From CAYMDP01 sp964389375 (GTDB taxonomy: Bacteria > Bdellovibrionota > Bdellovibrionia > Bdellovibrionales > UBA1609), in assembly GCA_964389375.1 (NCBI GenBank), contig CAYMDP010000079.1, forward strand, positions 1 to 6,659: DNA of 6,659 bases, written 5' to 3'. Below, piece after piece: positions 1 to 5,913 of the stretch. The translations under genes and the position numbers were made by a program. Under the pieces are notes generated by a model that saw only the letters and a list, made by a program, of their open reading frames with translations, was not told the DNA's origin and searched no databases. Positions within the stretch are counted from its first letter, which is position 1, and every line of letters begins with the position of its first letter.

Positions 1-60
1 TTCGAACCTCCGACCACTTGATTCGTAGTCAAGTACTCTATCCAGCTGAGCTACGGGCGC
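1..60 (-). tRNA. tRNA-Arg (anticodon ACG), 3' end cut off by the window edge
   Basis: Read on the minus strand, the gene starts with the acceptor half GCGCCCG (60 to 54), then TA and a D-arm beginning GCTCAGCTGG. The anticodon stem CTTGA/TCAAG encloses the 7-nt loop CTACGAA, which gives anticodon ACG, so this is the arginine tRNA reading CGN codons (A34 is normally edited to inosine). The T-arm GGAGG-TTCGAA begins at the left edge; the rest of the T stem, the 3' acceptor strand and any CCA lie outside the window. The body closely resembles the E. coli ACG arginine tRNA. It diverges from gmhA. Confidence 0.95.
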
Positions 61-75
61 GCATCGAGAGCAAAG

Positions 76-104
76 GTTTTAGACAGAATAGGCTCAGAAA
101 TCAA
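76..104 (-). promoter_or_regulatory. possible sigma70-type promoter of the tRNA-Arg gene
   Basis: On the minus strand TTGATT (99-104) is separated by 17 nt from TAAAAC (76-81), and the -10 ends 15 nt before the tRNA 5' end, a suitable distance for a tRNA precursor. Each hexamer matches consensus at only 4 of 6 positions, so this is a weak call. A second -10-like TATTCT lies slightly upstream without a good -35. Confidence 0.25.
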
Positions 105-126
105 GGAATCATCGCCAAGGCGGCCC

Positions 127-155
127 TTGAACTAGAAAAGCTCTTCTCATCTACT
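127..155 (+). promoter_or_regulatory. possible sigma70-type promoter of gmhA
   Basis: TTGAAC (127-132), a 17-nt spacer and TCTACT (150-155) lie about 50 nt ahead of the gmhA start. Each box matches consensus at 4 of 6 positions. It is the best plus-strand candidate I found between the divergent tRNA-Arg and gmhA, but the match is modest. Confidence 0.2.
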
Positions 156-203
156 GGATTCTGAAGTATTTCCAATATGTTCCCTCAACCTTAGGAGCTC
201 GCT

Positions 204-794
204 ATGAAGACTCGTGAAGTTTGGACCCAGGCCCTTGCAGAGGCTCAGCAAGTCTTAAAGGATTTCGCTTCTTCCGAAGAGCAAATTCAAAAGTGTGAGA
301 CCTTTTCTCGTATGCTTTTAGCTACAATTGGCTCAGGCGGGAATGTTTTTTCTTGTGGTAATGGAGGCAGCCACTGCGATGCCATGCACTTTGCCGAGGA
401 GTTGACTGGGCGCTACAGAAAAGATCGAAAGCCGCTTGGTGCCTTGGCCCTGGGAGATCCAAGTCATGTGACCTGCGTCAGCAATGATTATGGTTTTGCC
501 CATATTTTCGAAAGACAATTACGGGGCCTCGGAAGAAAAGGGGATTTGCTCCTTGGGCTCTCTACAAGCGGCAACTCTGAGAATGTGATCAAGGCCTTTG
601 AAGCTGCCAAAGAGATGAAGATTCAAACAGTCGCCTTGTTAGGACGCGATGGTGGGCGCCTAAAGGGCATGGCAGATCTAGCGATCGTGGTTCCGGCCCA
701 GACCTCGGACCGCATTCAAGAAATTCATATTAAATTGATTCATACGGTAATTGAAAGCCTCGAGCGCGAGCTATTCCCCGAGAATTACAGCTAA
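204..794 (+). CDS. gmhA: phosphoheptose isomerase (sedoheptulose 7-phosphate isomerase) GmhA
   Basis: This cytosolic enzyme converts sedoheptulose 7-phosphate to D-glycero-D-manno-heptose 7-phosphate, the first step towards ADP-heptose for the LPS inner core. At 196 aa it matches the family length (E. coli about 192). It is a single SIS-fold domain. The sugar-phosphate/metal motif CGNGGSHCDAMHFAEELTGR occupies residues 51-70 and appears unchanged from the E. coli enzyme. The SIS loop STSGNS is at 120-125 and DRIQEIHIKLIH at 169-180. The zinc ligands known in E. coli (His61, Glu65, Gln172, His180) correspond to His62, Glu66, Gln172 and His180 here, so the enzyme should be active. The ATG is preceded by AGGAG (193-197) with a 6-nt spacer. 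The paralogue DiaA shares the SIS fold, but the metal and catalytic residues favour GmhA. No other heptose gene is in the window. Confidence 0.96.
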   Translation: MKTREVWTQALAEAQQVLKDFASSEEQIQKCETFSRMLLATIGSGGNVFSCGNGGSHCDAMHFAEELTGRYRKDRKPLGALALGDPSHVTCVSNDYGFAHIFERQLRGLGRKGDLLLGLSTSGNSENVIKAFEAAKEMKIQTVALLGRDGGRLKGMADLAIVVPAQTSDRIQEIHIKLIHTVIESLERELFPENYS

Positions 795-874
795 ATCCTG
801 CGCTTGATTGGACCTTGATTCCAGCCCCTGCCTGTGGCAAATTCGCGCTTTGGTCACTCCAAAAATTTCGACAC

Positions 875-967
875 GGAGAGGTGGGTGAGTGGCTTAAACC
901 AGCAGTTTGCTAAACTGTCGTACGGTGTAAAGCCGTACCGGGGGTTCAAATCCCCCCCTCTCCGCCA
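875..967 (+). tRNA. tRNA-Ser (anticodon GCT), complete, with encoded CCA
   Basis: The acceptor stem GGAGAGG (875-881) pairs with CCTCTCC, followed by discriminator G964 and an encoded CCA (965-967). The anticodon stem GCAGT/ACTGT holds the loop TTGCTAA, so the anticodon is GCT, reading AGC/AGU serine codons. The long variable arm typical of class II tRNAs is visible as GTACGG/CCGTAC around a 7-nt loop, and the T loop is TTCAAAT within a G/C-rich stem. The 93-nt length is normal. It lies 80 nt downstream of gmhA on the same strand. TTGATT (815-820) spaced 17 nt from CAAATT (838-843) could be its own promoter, but the -10 is poor. Confidence 0.97.
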
Positions 968-985
968 TTTTTGCGCAGCAAAAAT
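967..985. repeat. perfect 8-bp inverted repeat abutting the tRNA-Ser 3' end
   Basis: ATTTTTGC and GCAAAAAT flank a GCA triloop, and the first base is the last A of the tRNA CCA. It could fold in RNA from either strand. On the plus strand it might act as a weak terminator or processing signal for the tRNA, but the stem is mostly A-T and no clean U-run follows (CCTCTATTTT comes next). The rest of the region up to 1157 is A/C-rich and I see no gene, terminator or other element in it. Confidence 0.4.
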
Positions 986-1157
986 CCTCTATTTTCCATT
1001 CTCCATTTTCGAAGCGCAGAGCGAAGCTCAAGCAAACCCAATCCGCCGAAGCAAGAAACCACAACAACACCAATACGCCGCAAAAAACAGGATTCAAAAA
1101 GGTCAACCGGATTAACAAAAAGTCAATTTACCACAAACGCCAAATAACCCCAGCCCA

Positions 1158-1943
1158 CTAATTCTCAGAAGGCCCAACAGGCTCATTAGCGGCTTCATCT
1201 TCTTTAATATTCAATCCGAACACGCCAAGCACTAGATGGGATTTTCCAGAATTAGCGGGGCTTGGGTGAAGTGCGACAGCTCCGTCTATAGGCGAATGGC
1301 TTCGCTCGATATAAATTTTTTGATCTTTAATTTGAATTTTAAAGCGCATGATCTGAGTTGCATCATTTGGATCCAATATTAAAAGTTCATTCGAATTCTG
1401 ATCATAGCCTAAGGACAAAAGAACATGCGCGCCATTTGGAGTTTCGATTCCAAGCATCCGGATCCGAGACCTTGTCGAAATGATCTCTTCAGGGCTTTTA
1501 GCCAGCGCAATGGGATCAAATTTTAAAACAGGCGCCACTTTAGAAAGAATTTTGACCTTATCTGCGGCACCAAGAGCCAGGGCCGGAAGAAACATTTCTG
1601 GAACCCCTTGATTTGGATCAAGCTCAAGAACTTGTTGGAAGCTGGCCCAGGCCTCATTCACGAATTCAATCAAATACTCAGGAGAAACCGCACAGCCCCG
1701 CATACTGTAATAAAGCGCTTGAGCCGCATTGGCGGCCGCAACCGGTGCGCACAAAGCAGAACCTTTTTGGCGTGAGACTCCCGGGCTAAATTGAGATATA
1801 AATACTCCGTGTTTAATCAGCGGCTGAAAAAAATCAGGTGAAAGCAGGCCTGTGCAGCTGGCCTTTTCCGAGGCAATTGATGCCCCCGAAAAGCCAAAAA
1901 GTAGGCTTGCGATTAGAGTTATTATTTTAGACTGTCGTCGCAT
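1158..1943 (-). CDS. exported cysteine peptidase-like protein, C39/papain-like fold
   Basis: The 261-aa product starts with a signal peptide: MRRQSK, a hydrophobic core at about 7-20, and a probable cleavage site near residues 24-25 (ASIAS). The mature part has the layout of a C39-type papain-like peptidase. Gln59 (oxyanion hole) is followed by five residues and then Cys65 in the motif QKGSALCAP. His173 lies in NGAHVLLSLGYD, and Asp191 in LLILDPND. The triad order and the Q-x5-C spacing match the family, so catalysis is plausible, though the usual CGP is CAP. Cys30 and Cys84 could form a disulfide in the periplasm. The start at 1943 is preferred over 2006: it begins the signal peptide exactly and has AAGGG 6 nt upstream. 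This start overlaps the last 22 nt of the J-domain gene, implying coupled translation. No ABC-transporter domain is attached, so it is not a standard bacteriocin exporter peptidase. The substrate is unknown. Confidence 0.65.
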   Translation of the reverse strand: MRRQSKIITLIASLLFGFSGASIASEKASCTGLLSPDFFQPLIKHGVFISQFSPGVSRQKGSALCAPVAAANAAQALYYSMRGCAVSPEYLIEFVNEAWASFQQVLELDPNQGVPEMFLPALALGAADKVKILSKVAPVLKFDPIALAKSPEEIISTRSRIRMLGIETPNGAHVLLSLGYDQNSNELLILDPNDATQIMRFKIQIKDQKIYIERSHSPIDGAVALHPSPANSGKSHLVLGVFGLNIKEDEAANEPVGPSEN

Positions 1944-2998
1944 AAGCCGCCCTTGTAGCCTAGAGCAATCGGTTGGTTGCTTTTTTCGATCGCAATATTC
2001 TTCCAATCTAGAGCGGGATTATGTTTTTTATTTGGCAGCAAGTCTTGCGCTTCTTTCTTCAGCATGACGTAAGATGTACCAACTGAAAAACCTCGAGGGT
2101 TCATCTCTGTTAAAAACATAAGCATTGAGCTTTGGATATAGAGATGCTGACCGGCCTCATCGATAGGAGTTACAACATAGGGAATTTCAGGGCGGCTTCC
2201 CGGCAATGCATTAAATAGATAATTCCCGTTCTCAAACAATATTCCATCAGAGAGTGCCCTTCCAGAGTTACCCTGATGATGACCCCTTACGTATTGGGCC
2301 CAAGTCGACCGTACAATTTGAACGACTTTCCCTTCCTGTTTTTTCGAAATGTATCGGAACTCAATAAATGGAAAGTGCTCGGGGGTTAGTATCATCAAGG
2401 CCTCGAGATTCTCATCACCCAGATCAGGTGAGCGAATTTCGAAGGGAATGACGGCGGACTTGAAATCGGGAAATCGATATAAAAACTCAAACAAAGTCCC
2501 CCTTAGAGAAGCTCCGTAATGGTCTCCTGAAACAAGGTCCCTAGAAGAACTTCCGCTCGGTGGCGCAGTTCGACTACGTAAAAATTCTTCCCAGCTATAA
2601 CTGCTGCGCTGCTGGCCCGAGGTAAAACCTGCATGTGAACCCTGCCCGCTTGGGGAGGTGGAGGGGTTGTAGTCCGGGTTAGTTTCTAGGTACTTAATTA
2701 AAGCTCTGCGGGCGGATTGAATCTTTGCGGTGACCTCGTTTGCTTGTTTGCGATCTTCGTCGGTATATTGCTCTGGGTTTTGGTAACGATCTGGATGGTA
2801 TTTCAGAGTTAGCCTTCTGGCCGCCAAATCAACGTCCTTGTCCGAAATTTGTGTCTTTGAATCGAGCCCGAGGATTACGGCGGCATTTTCGCTTTCAAAC
2901 TGCTTGGGTAGCTCTAAGGCAGAGCCCTCTATCAGGAATAGCAATAACGCCAAGGGGTAGAGCCGCAATTTGTTAGAAAGGTTCAGTTTTAAGCCCAA
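1922..2998 (-). CDS. exported J-domain (DnaJ-like) protein with unrecognised C-terminal domain
   Basis: The product is 358 aa. Residues 1-28 look like a Sec signal peptide: lysines and arginine at 4-12, hydrophobic LYPLALLLFLI at 13-23, then EGSAL with possible cleavage near 27. A J domain follows at about 38-106. It contains the AAVILGL helix I entry, an RRLTLKYHPDR segment with HPD at 68-70, and a basic helix ending SARRALIKYL. J domains normally stimulate Hsp70 ATPase. Residues about 108-155 form a Ser/Gly/Pro-rich linker. The C-terminal about 200 residues, rich in aromatic and beta-like segments (for example HFPFIEFRYISKK at 208-220), match nothing I recognise; there is no zinc-finger or DnaJ substrate domain. 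The TTG start is supported by AAAGGA 7 nt upstream, and no in-frame ATG lies near the N terminus. The 3' end overlaps the peptidase-like gene by 22 nt. I found no convincing promoter in the 176-nt gap upstream. Confidence 0.75.
   Translation of the reverse strand: MGLKLNLSNKLRLYPLALLLFLIEGSALELPKQFESENAAVILGLDSKTQISDKDVDLAARRLTLKYHPDRYQNPEQYTDEDRKQANEVTAKIQSARRALIKYLETNPDYNPSTSPSGQGSHAGFTSGQQRSSYSWEEFLRSRTAPPSGSSSRDLVSGDHYGASLRGTLFEFLYRFPDFKSAVIPFEIRSPDLGDENLEALMILTPEHFPFIEFRYISKKQEGKVVQIVRSTWAQYVRGHHQGNSGRALSDGILFENGNYLFNALPGSRPEIPYVVTPIDEAGQHLYIQSSMLMFLTEMNPRGFSVGTSYVMLKKEAQDLLPNKKHNPALDWKNIAIEKSNQPIALGYKGGLCDDSLK
1950..1954 (-). promoter_or_regulatory. ribosome binding site that sets the peptidase-like gene start
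   Basis: AAGGG lies 6 nt ahead of the ATG at 1943, inside the last codons of the J-domain gene. The longer reading frame from 2006 would place 21 extra charged residues in front of the signal peptide, so this internal site decides the start. Confidence 0.6.
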
Positions 2999-3005
2999 AA
3001 TAGTA

Positions 3006-3011
3006 TCCTTT
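3006..3011 (-). promoter_or_regulatory. ribosome binding site for the TTG start of the J-domain gene
   Basis: AAAGGA sits 7 nt upstream of the TTG at 2998. It is the main support for a non-ATG start here, together with the signal peptide that begins directly at that codon. Confidence 0.65.
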
Positions 3012-3174
3012 GATTCTTTTGGGATTTGTCCTGCAATCTCAACGCCAATGCGAGCACGTCCCTGTTTTTAGCATGGACCTAAGGGGGGCCATGAATTGTC
3101 ACTCAGAGGATCCAGTAAGACCATTCCCGCAGCTCTATTGCGTCTCGAATTACCCCTTAGCTTAGCCAAATGCC

Positions 3175-4029
3175 TCAGGACACTTGGGGCCTCTTTAGCG
3201 GCTTAAATTTAGAAATCATCATAACTTGGAGTTTTTGTACCCGGGAAAAGATGTTTTCCCAACTGATCCAAAAGACATAAATTGCGGCATAAACCTTAAA
3301 GTTGACGAAAATGAGGAAGTAAATCGCAACCTGCATAATCAGCAGACTCCCTATTATGCAAAGCCTCAATCGCTGACTGAAGAGAGCCAGCGGCGCCAAC
3401 AGCTCCAGAGCAACCGTAGCAAATGCTAAAATTTTACTAAGTAGCAGGTTGCTCGCCAAGCTGAGGTTTAGGCCCAAGAGATTTGGAAGCCGGTGGATGT
3501 CATGATAATAAATCCCACTTCTTAAAAGAATGTTTTGCATTGAATCGCTGAACACCCAATCGATCCCACCGTTTATAACTTTGCTGAGGCCGGCACTAAA
3601 AAATATAGAGCAAAAAATAAATCTTGTGAGAAATATTGTGTAATTTCCACCGAAGGCGAGAGCCATAGAGACAAGAACCAATGGCATATAGGTGTGAGTC
3701 AGATATCCGTAACTGTGGGCAATATTGAACATTAAAAATTGAAGGACGCAAAACAGTACAGAAGCAAAACGAAAGCCCAATCCCAGGGCAGAAAGCGCTC
3801 CAGACACAAACCAAGCCAAGGATAAAATCGAGATGCTGTCTTCTGAAAGAAATATGGGCCGATCTAAGAGAGAGAGGATCCCGGTCGGCAACCACAACTC
3901 TTCGGGCATCTGAGAAAAGCTAAAAAAATAGCTGGGGCTTATAAGAACAAGATTTATCGAGTAAAATAAAAAACGGCAAACCCGAAGGTTCGCTAAGCTG
4001 TCGGGCTTGAGTTCAATTAAGAATTTCAA
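3175..4029 (-). CDS. multi-spanning membrane protein, HTTM / vitamin K-dependent gamma-carboxylase-like
   Basis: The 284-aa protein has about six to seven membrane segments (roughly 18-36, 67-85, 88-104, 112-127, 131-147, 198-217 and 224-256). Its pattern fits the HTTM domain, the membrane domain shared by vitamin K-dependent gamma-glutamyl carboxylases and many uncharacterised bacterial proteins. SAGLSK (145-150) has the conserved small-residue/Lys motif, followed by W158. A helix with Glu209 and the LAPLALFSQRLR segment (211-222) follows, then a final hydrophobic pair. It lacks the large C-terminal lumenal domain of true carboxylases, so I do not assign carboxylase activity. It starts at TTG, directly after an in-frame TGA, with only a weak SD (GAGAG). 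The start overlaps the preceding small gene by 17 nt, suggesting coupled translation. Family assignment rests on pattern recognition alone. Confidence 0.6.
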   Translation of the reverse strand: MKFLIELKPDSLANLRVCRFLFYSINLVLISPSYFFSFSQMPEELWLPTGILSLLDRPIFLSEDSISILSLAWFVSGALSALGLGFRFASVLFCVLQFLMFNIAHSYGYLTHTYMPLVLVSMALAFGGNYTIFLTRFIFCSIFFSAGLSKVINGGIDWVFSDSMQNILLRSGIYYHDIHRLPNLLGLNLSLASNLLLSKILAFATVALELLAPLALFSQRLRLCIIGSLLIMQVAIYFLIFVNFKVYAAIYVFWISWENIFSRVQKLQVMMISKFKPLKRPQVS

Positions 4030-4216
4030 TCAGTCGCTCTCTTTTTAAAATCGATTCAACTGGCTGGCTTGCGCCCTGGAGCCGGCTTTTTTTATACTCG
4101 TCCCATCTAAAATTGAGGCGGTAGAGTCGAAGTCCTTTGATCGAGGGATCTATTTTTTGCGCACGAATCAGAGCGGCGCGAAGAAATCCATTAGGATTCT
4201 TCTTTCGAACTCTCAT
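4013..4216 (-). CDS. C-terminal piece of a split HTTM-associated small protein, or separate 67-aa protein
   Basis: This soluble, basic 67-aa frame (MRVRKKNPNG at the N terminus, LRLYRLNFRWDEY at about 29-41) has no signal peptide or membrane segment. Its ATG follows the TAA of the previous frame with no base between, and it is in the same reading frame, so both pieces read as one 145-residue protein interrupted by one stop codon. No Shine-Dalgarno sequence precedes the ATG (GAACACC TAA ATG). Translation would depend on reinitiation at the stop or on readthrough. The 3' end overlaps the TTG start of the HTTM gene by 17 nt. I favour a broken or recoded single gene over two genes. Function unknown. 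Confidence 0.5.
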   Translation of the reverse strand: MRVRKKNPNGFLRAALIRAQKIDPSIKGLRLYRLNFRWDEYKKSRLQGASQPVESILKRERLIEILN

Positions 4217-4453
4217 TTAGGTGTTCAGCGATTGCAAGAAGGGCTGCTCTGAGTGAAACAAGCCAAATCTGGAATTTTCAAAGTCCGTCTCGAATCCAGA
4301 TTCGTTGAATTGATAGACTTTATATTGCGAAAATATTGGGCCGGGCAAAAAGGCATAGGAATACATTTTGTAGTTCGAAAAGGGGAAGAACTCGGCTCGA
4401 AAAACAATTGTGGCCAGGCTTAAAAGAATAAAAAATTTTGTAAAATTATTCAT
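4217..4453 (-). CDS. N-terminal piece of a split HTTM-associated small membrane-anchored protein
   Basis: The 78-aa frame opens with a hydrophobic segment (FFILLSLATIVF, 7-18) that could be an uncleaved anchor. It is followed by FFPFSNYKMYSYAF (22-35), whose FPFS-x-Y-x-M-Y/F-S pattern I associate with small proteins encoded next to HTTM genes; I cannot verify this here. It then runs to a TAA (4217-4219) after LNT. The adjoining 67-aa frame continues in phase. The ATG at 4453 has no clear SD. On the minus strand, TTGTCA followed after 18 nt by TAATCT (with TG one base ahead) lies just upstream, but a promoter there would give an almost leaderless mRNA. The oxygenase gene ends 57 nt upstream on the same strand, so cotranscription is possible. 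Confidence 0.5.
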   Translation of the reverse strand: MNNFTKFFILLSLATIVFRAEFFPFSNYKMYSYAFLPGPIFSQYKVYQFNESGFETDFENSRFGLFHSEQPFLQSLNT

Positions 4454-4510
4454 TGCGGAATTAGATTAACAAACTTTATGAAGCTGTGACAAAAAATATT
4501 CAGCCGACCT

Positions 4511-5899
4511 CTAGAGCTTCCAGTCCCCGCGAATAGTGAATAAATCTTCAATCGAATTTAGCCATTTTGGTGCGCGGGGATCTTGGCTCCATTCAGAAAG
4601 CATTTTTTTGACCTGGACGACTTGACGGTCCGGAAGGTCCAAGGGCTTTTTGGGATCGATAAGAACCTTAGAGAGTAGTTGATAGCCGGCCACTCGAATT
4701 GTGAAACGAATGAGCGAGAGGTCCTGTCGTAGCTTCGGCGCGAGAGAGTCTGCACGAAGCGCATTTTTGAGAGTAAAATTAAAAACAGTTCGATGTTTAG
4801 AAGTGACCTTATGAAGAATTCCAAGGCCTTCTACGGTCCTTCTTGAAGTCAAAAATTCGGTGATAAGTCTAGCAAAGGGCTTAAGTCTTTTAACGGGGAT
4901 GGAGTTTTCGATAGGCGTCATCAAGGCTTCTCCAAGATTCGAGCGAGAAATTTTGCTATCTATGATGCTTTGGCCGGCTCGCGCCTGAATCTTTTCGAAT
5001 ATTCGTTCTGCAGAATCAAAATCAAATTTTAAGAGATCAAAATCCAGGCCCATAAAATGGCCCGTAACATTCCAGGCATGAAGATAAGCCGCCTCATCTG
5101 CAGAAGAAAGCTTTAAGCCGAGGCGCCGCATACTTCTAATAAAAACATAGTTAAAAGTTAGTAGAGTATAGGCCATTTCTTCTTGGTTGCAGGGTAATCC
5201 CTTGTTCTGAAAATCCCAACCCGCACTTGTTAATGCTTCAAACATTCCTTTGGGTGGACCACCTAAGGCCAGAGGCTCAACGCGCTCAAGGCCCTCTGGG
5301 TTTATATCTGTTTTTAGAAGTGCAGGGTCGCCCCGAAGGATCAGGTACCGAATCAAAGCATGAATTAAGCGAGCTCTTAAGGTCAGCACAACGCCAATTC
5401 CGTCTTTAGAAGTTTGTCCTCCTGGAAGAAGAACCGAAAGAATCATCGTTGCCGTCGCGCGAATGCGCTGCTCGGTCGCATTTTCGAGTTGGCCCGTGAC
5501 GTTTAGCACGCCAGAAATATCGGGAATCAGGTACACTTCTGGAAGACTTGCGCAGAAAAATAATAGGCAGGCTAAAATTCCATGGTCCTGAAATATTTTT
5601 TCGGCGCGTTCGATCTTTTTTATATCCGCCCATTCGGGAAGCTCGCGAGCCACACTAAAAAAATCGGAAAGATTTTTTATAAGGCTTGGGTCATAGTTTG
5701 AGGAGTTTGGAAGATGGATAAGGTCATCGTTACATCTGAGCTCTCGAATATAACGAATCAACTGATGAACAAGTTCGGCCTTTTTTGACTGAGGCGCCTC
5801 AGCGCTTTCCCAGTCGCCCAATATTTTAAATATGGTTTCGTCCGCTAAGGGATCACCTTGGAGGCGTTTTTTATCCAAAAGCAAGTTTAGATCTAACAC
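4511..5899 (-). CDS. DUF2236 family heme oxygenase-like protein (MpaB / rubber oxygenase Lcp catalytic domain)
   Basis: The 462-aa protein matches the family named for ER-bound oxygenase MpaB and latex clearing protein Lcp. Characterised members are heme b enzymes: Lcp cleaves double bonds of polyisoprene, and MpaB cuts the farnesyl chain of a mycophenolic acid precursor. Visible family blocks are RAEKIFQDHG and ASLPEVYLIPD (98-127), TEQRIRATATMI (142-153, giving Arg145 and Thr149, as in the Lcp distal-pocket Arg/Thr), and LRARLIHALIRYL (174-186), where His180 is the expected axial heme ligand. The GLPCNQEEMAYTLLTFN block (234-250) and the AYLHAWNVTGHFMGLD block (271-286) complete the set. 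No signal peptide is seen, unlike secreted Tat-exported Lcp, so it probably works in the cytoplasm or at the inner membrane. The C-terminal about 120 residues are less familiar. The start is GTG, with AAAGGG 7 nt upstream, 14 nt after the CruF-like gene. Confidence 0.82.
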   Translation of the reverse strand: MLDLNLLLDKKRLQGDPLADETIFKILGDWESAEAPQSKKAELVHQLIRYIRELRCNDDLIHLPNSSNYDPSLIKNLSDFFSVARELPEWADIKKIERAEKIFQDHGILACLLFFCASLPEVYLIPDISGVLNVTGQLENATEQRIRATATMILSVLLPGGQTSKDGIGVVLTLRARLIHALIRYLILRGDPALLKTDINPEGLERVEPLALGGPPKGMFEALTSAGWDFQNKGLPCNQEEMAYTLLTFNYVFIRSMRRLGLKLSSADEAAYLHAWNVTGHFMGLDFDLLKFDFDSAERIFEKIQARAGQSIIDSKISRSNLGEALMTPIENSIPVKRLKPFARLITEFLTSRRTVEGLGILHKVTSKHRTVFNFTLKNALRADSLAPKLRQDLSLIRFTIRVAGYQLLSKVLIDPKKPLDLPDRQVVQVKKMLSEWSQDPRAPKWLNSIEDLFTIRGDWKL

Positions 5900-5906
5900 G
5901 CTCTAA

Positions 5907-5912
5907 CCCTTT
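5907..5912 (-). promoter_or_regulatory. ribosome binding site for the GTG start of the oxygenase gene
   Basis: AAAGGG lies 7 nt ahead of the GTG at 5899 and immediately after the TAG of the CruF-like gene (5914-5916). It supports both the GTG start and translation from a shared mRNA. Confidence 0.6.
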
Positions 5913-5913
5913 G

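Noticed and set aside
849..858. Short inverted repeat TTTGG/CCAAA between gmhA and tRNA-Ser as a gmhA terminator
   Set aside because: The stem is only 5 bp and A/T-rich, and it is followed by an A-run instead of a T-run on the plus strand.
999..1022. Partial echo of the tRNA-Ser 3' end (TCTCC..CATTTT..GCGCAG) as a possible integration att repeat
   Set aside because: The match is short and gapped, it lies only tens of bases from the tRNA, and no integrase or mobile gene is present in the window.
834..1115. Plus-strand open frame of 93 codons
   Set aside because: It runs straight through the complete tRNA-Ser gene, has no SD and its protein resembles nothing; it is an artefact of the tRNA sequence.
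894..1118. Minus-strand open frame of 74 codons with GGFEPPV near its end
   Set aside because: The GGFEPPV string is the familiar spurious translation of a tRNA read on the opposite strand. The frame overlaps the tRNA-Ser gene.
1944..2006. N-terminal extension of the peptidase-like gene by 21 residues
   Set aside because: The extension is charged, sits in front of a well-formed signal peptide, lies entirely within the J-domain gene and lacks the SD that the start at 1943 has.
2999..3174. Search for a promoter of the J-domain operon and a terminator of the HTTM gene
   Set aside because: No -35/-10 pair with acceptable spacing and no stem followed by a T-run was found. A CATGCTAAAAAC stretch on the minus strand resembles an extended -10 but has no usable -35.
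5406..5633. Minus-strand open frame inside the oxygenase gene, and similar frames at 3596-3895, 4558-4824 and 5924-6319
   Set aside because: These are out-of-phase shadows of clearly coding frames, with compositions unlike real proteins and no recognisable motifs.
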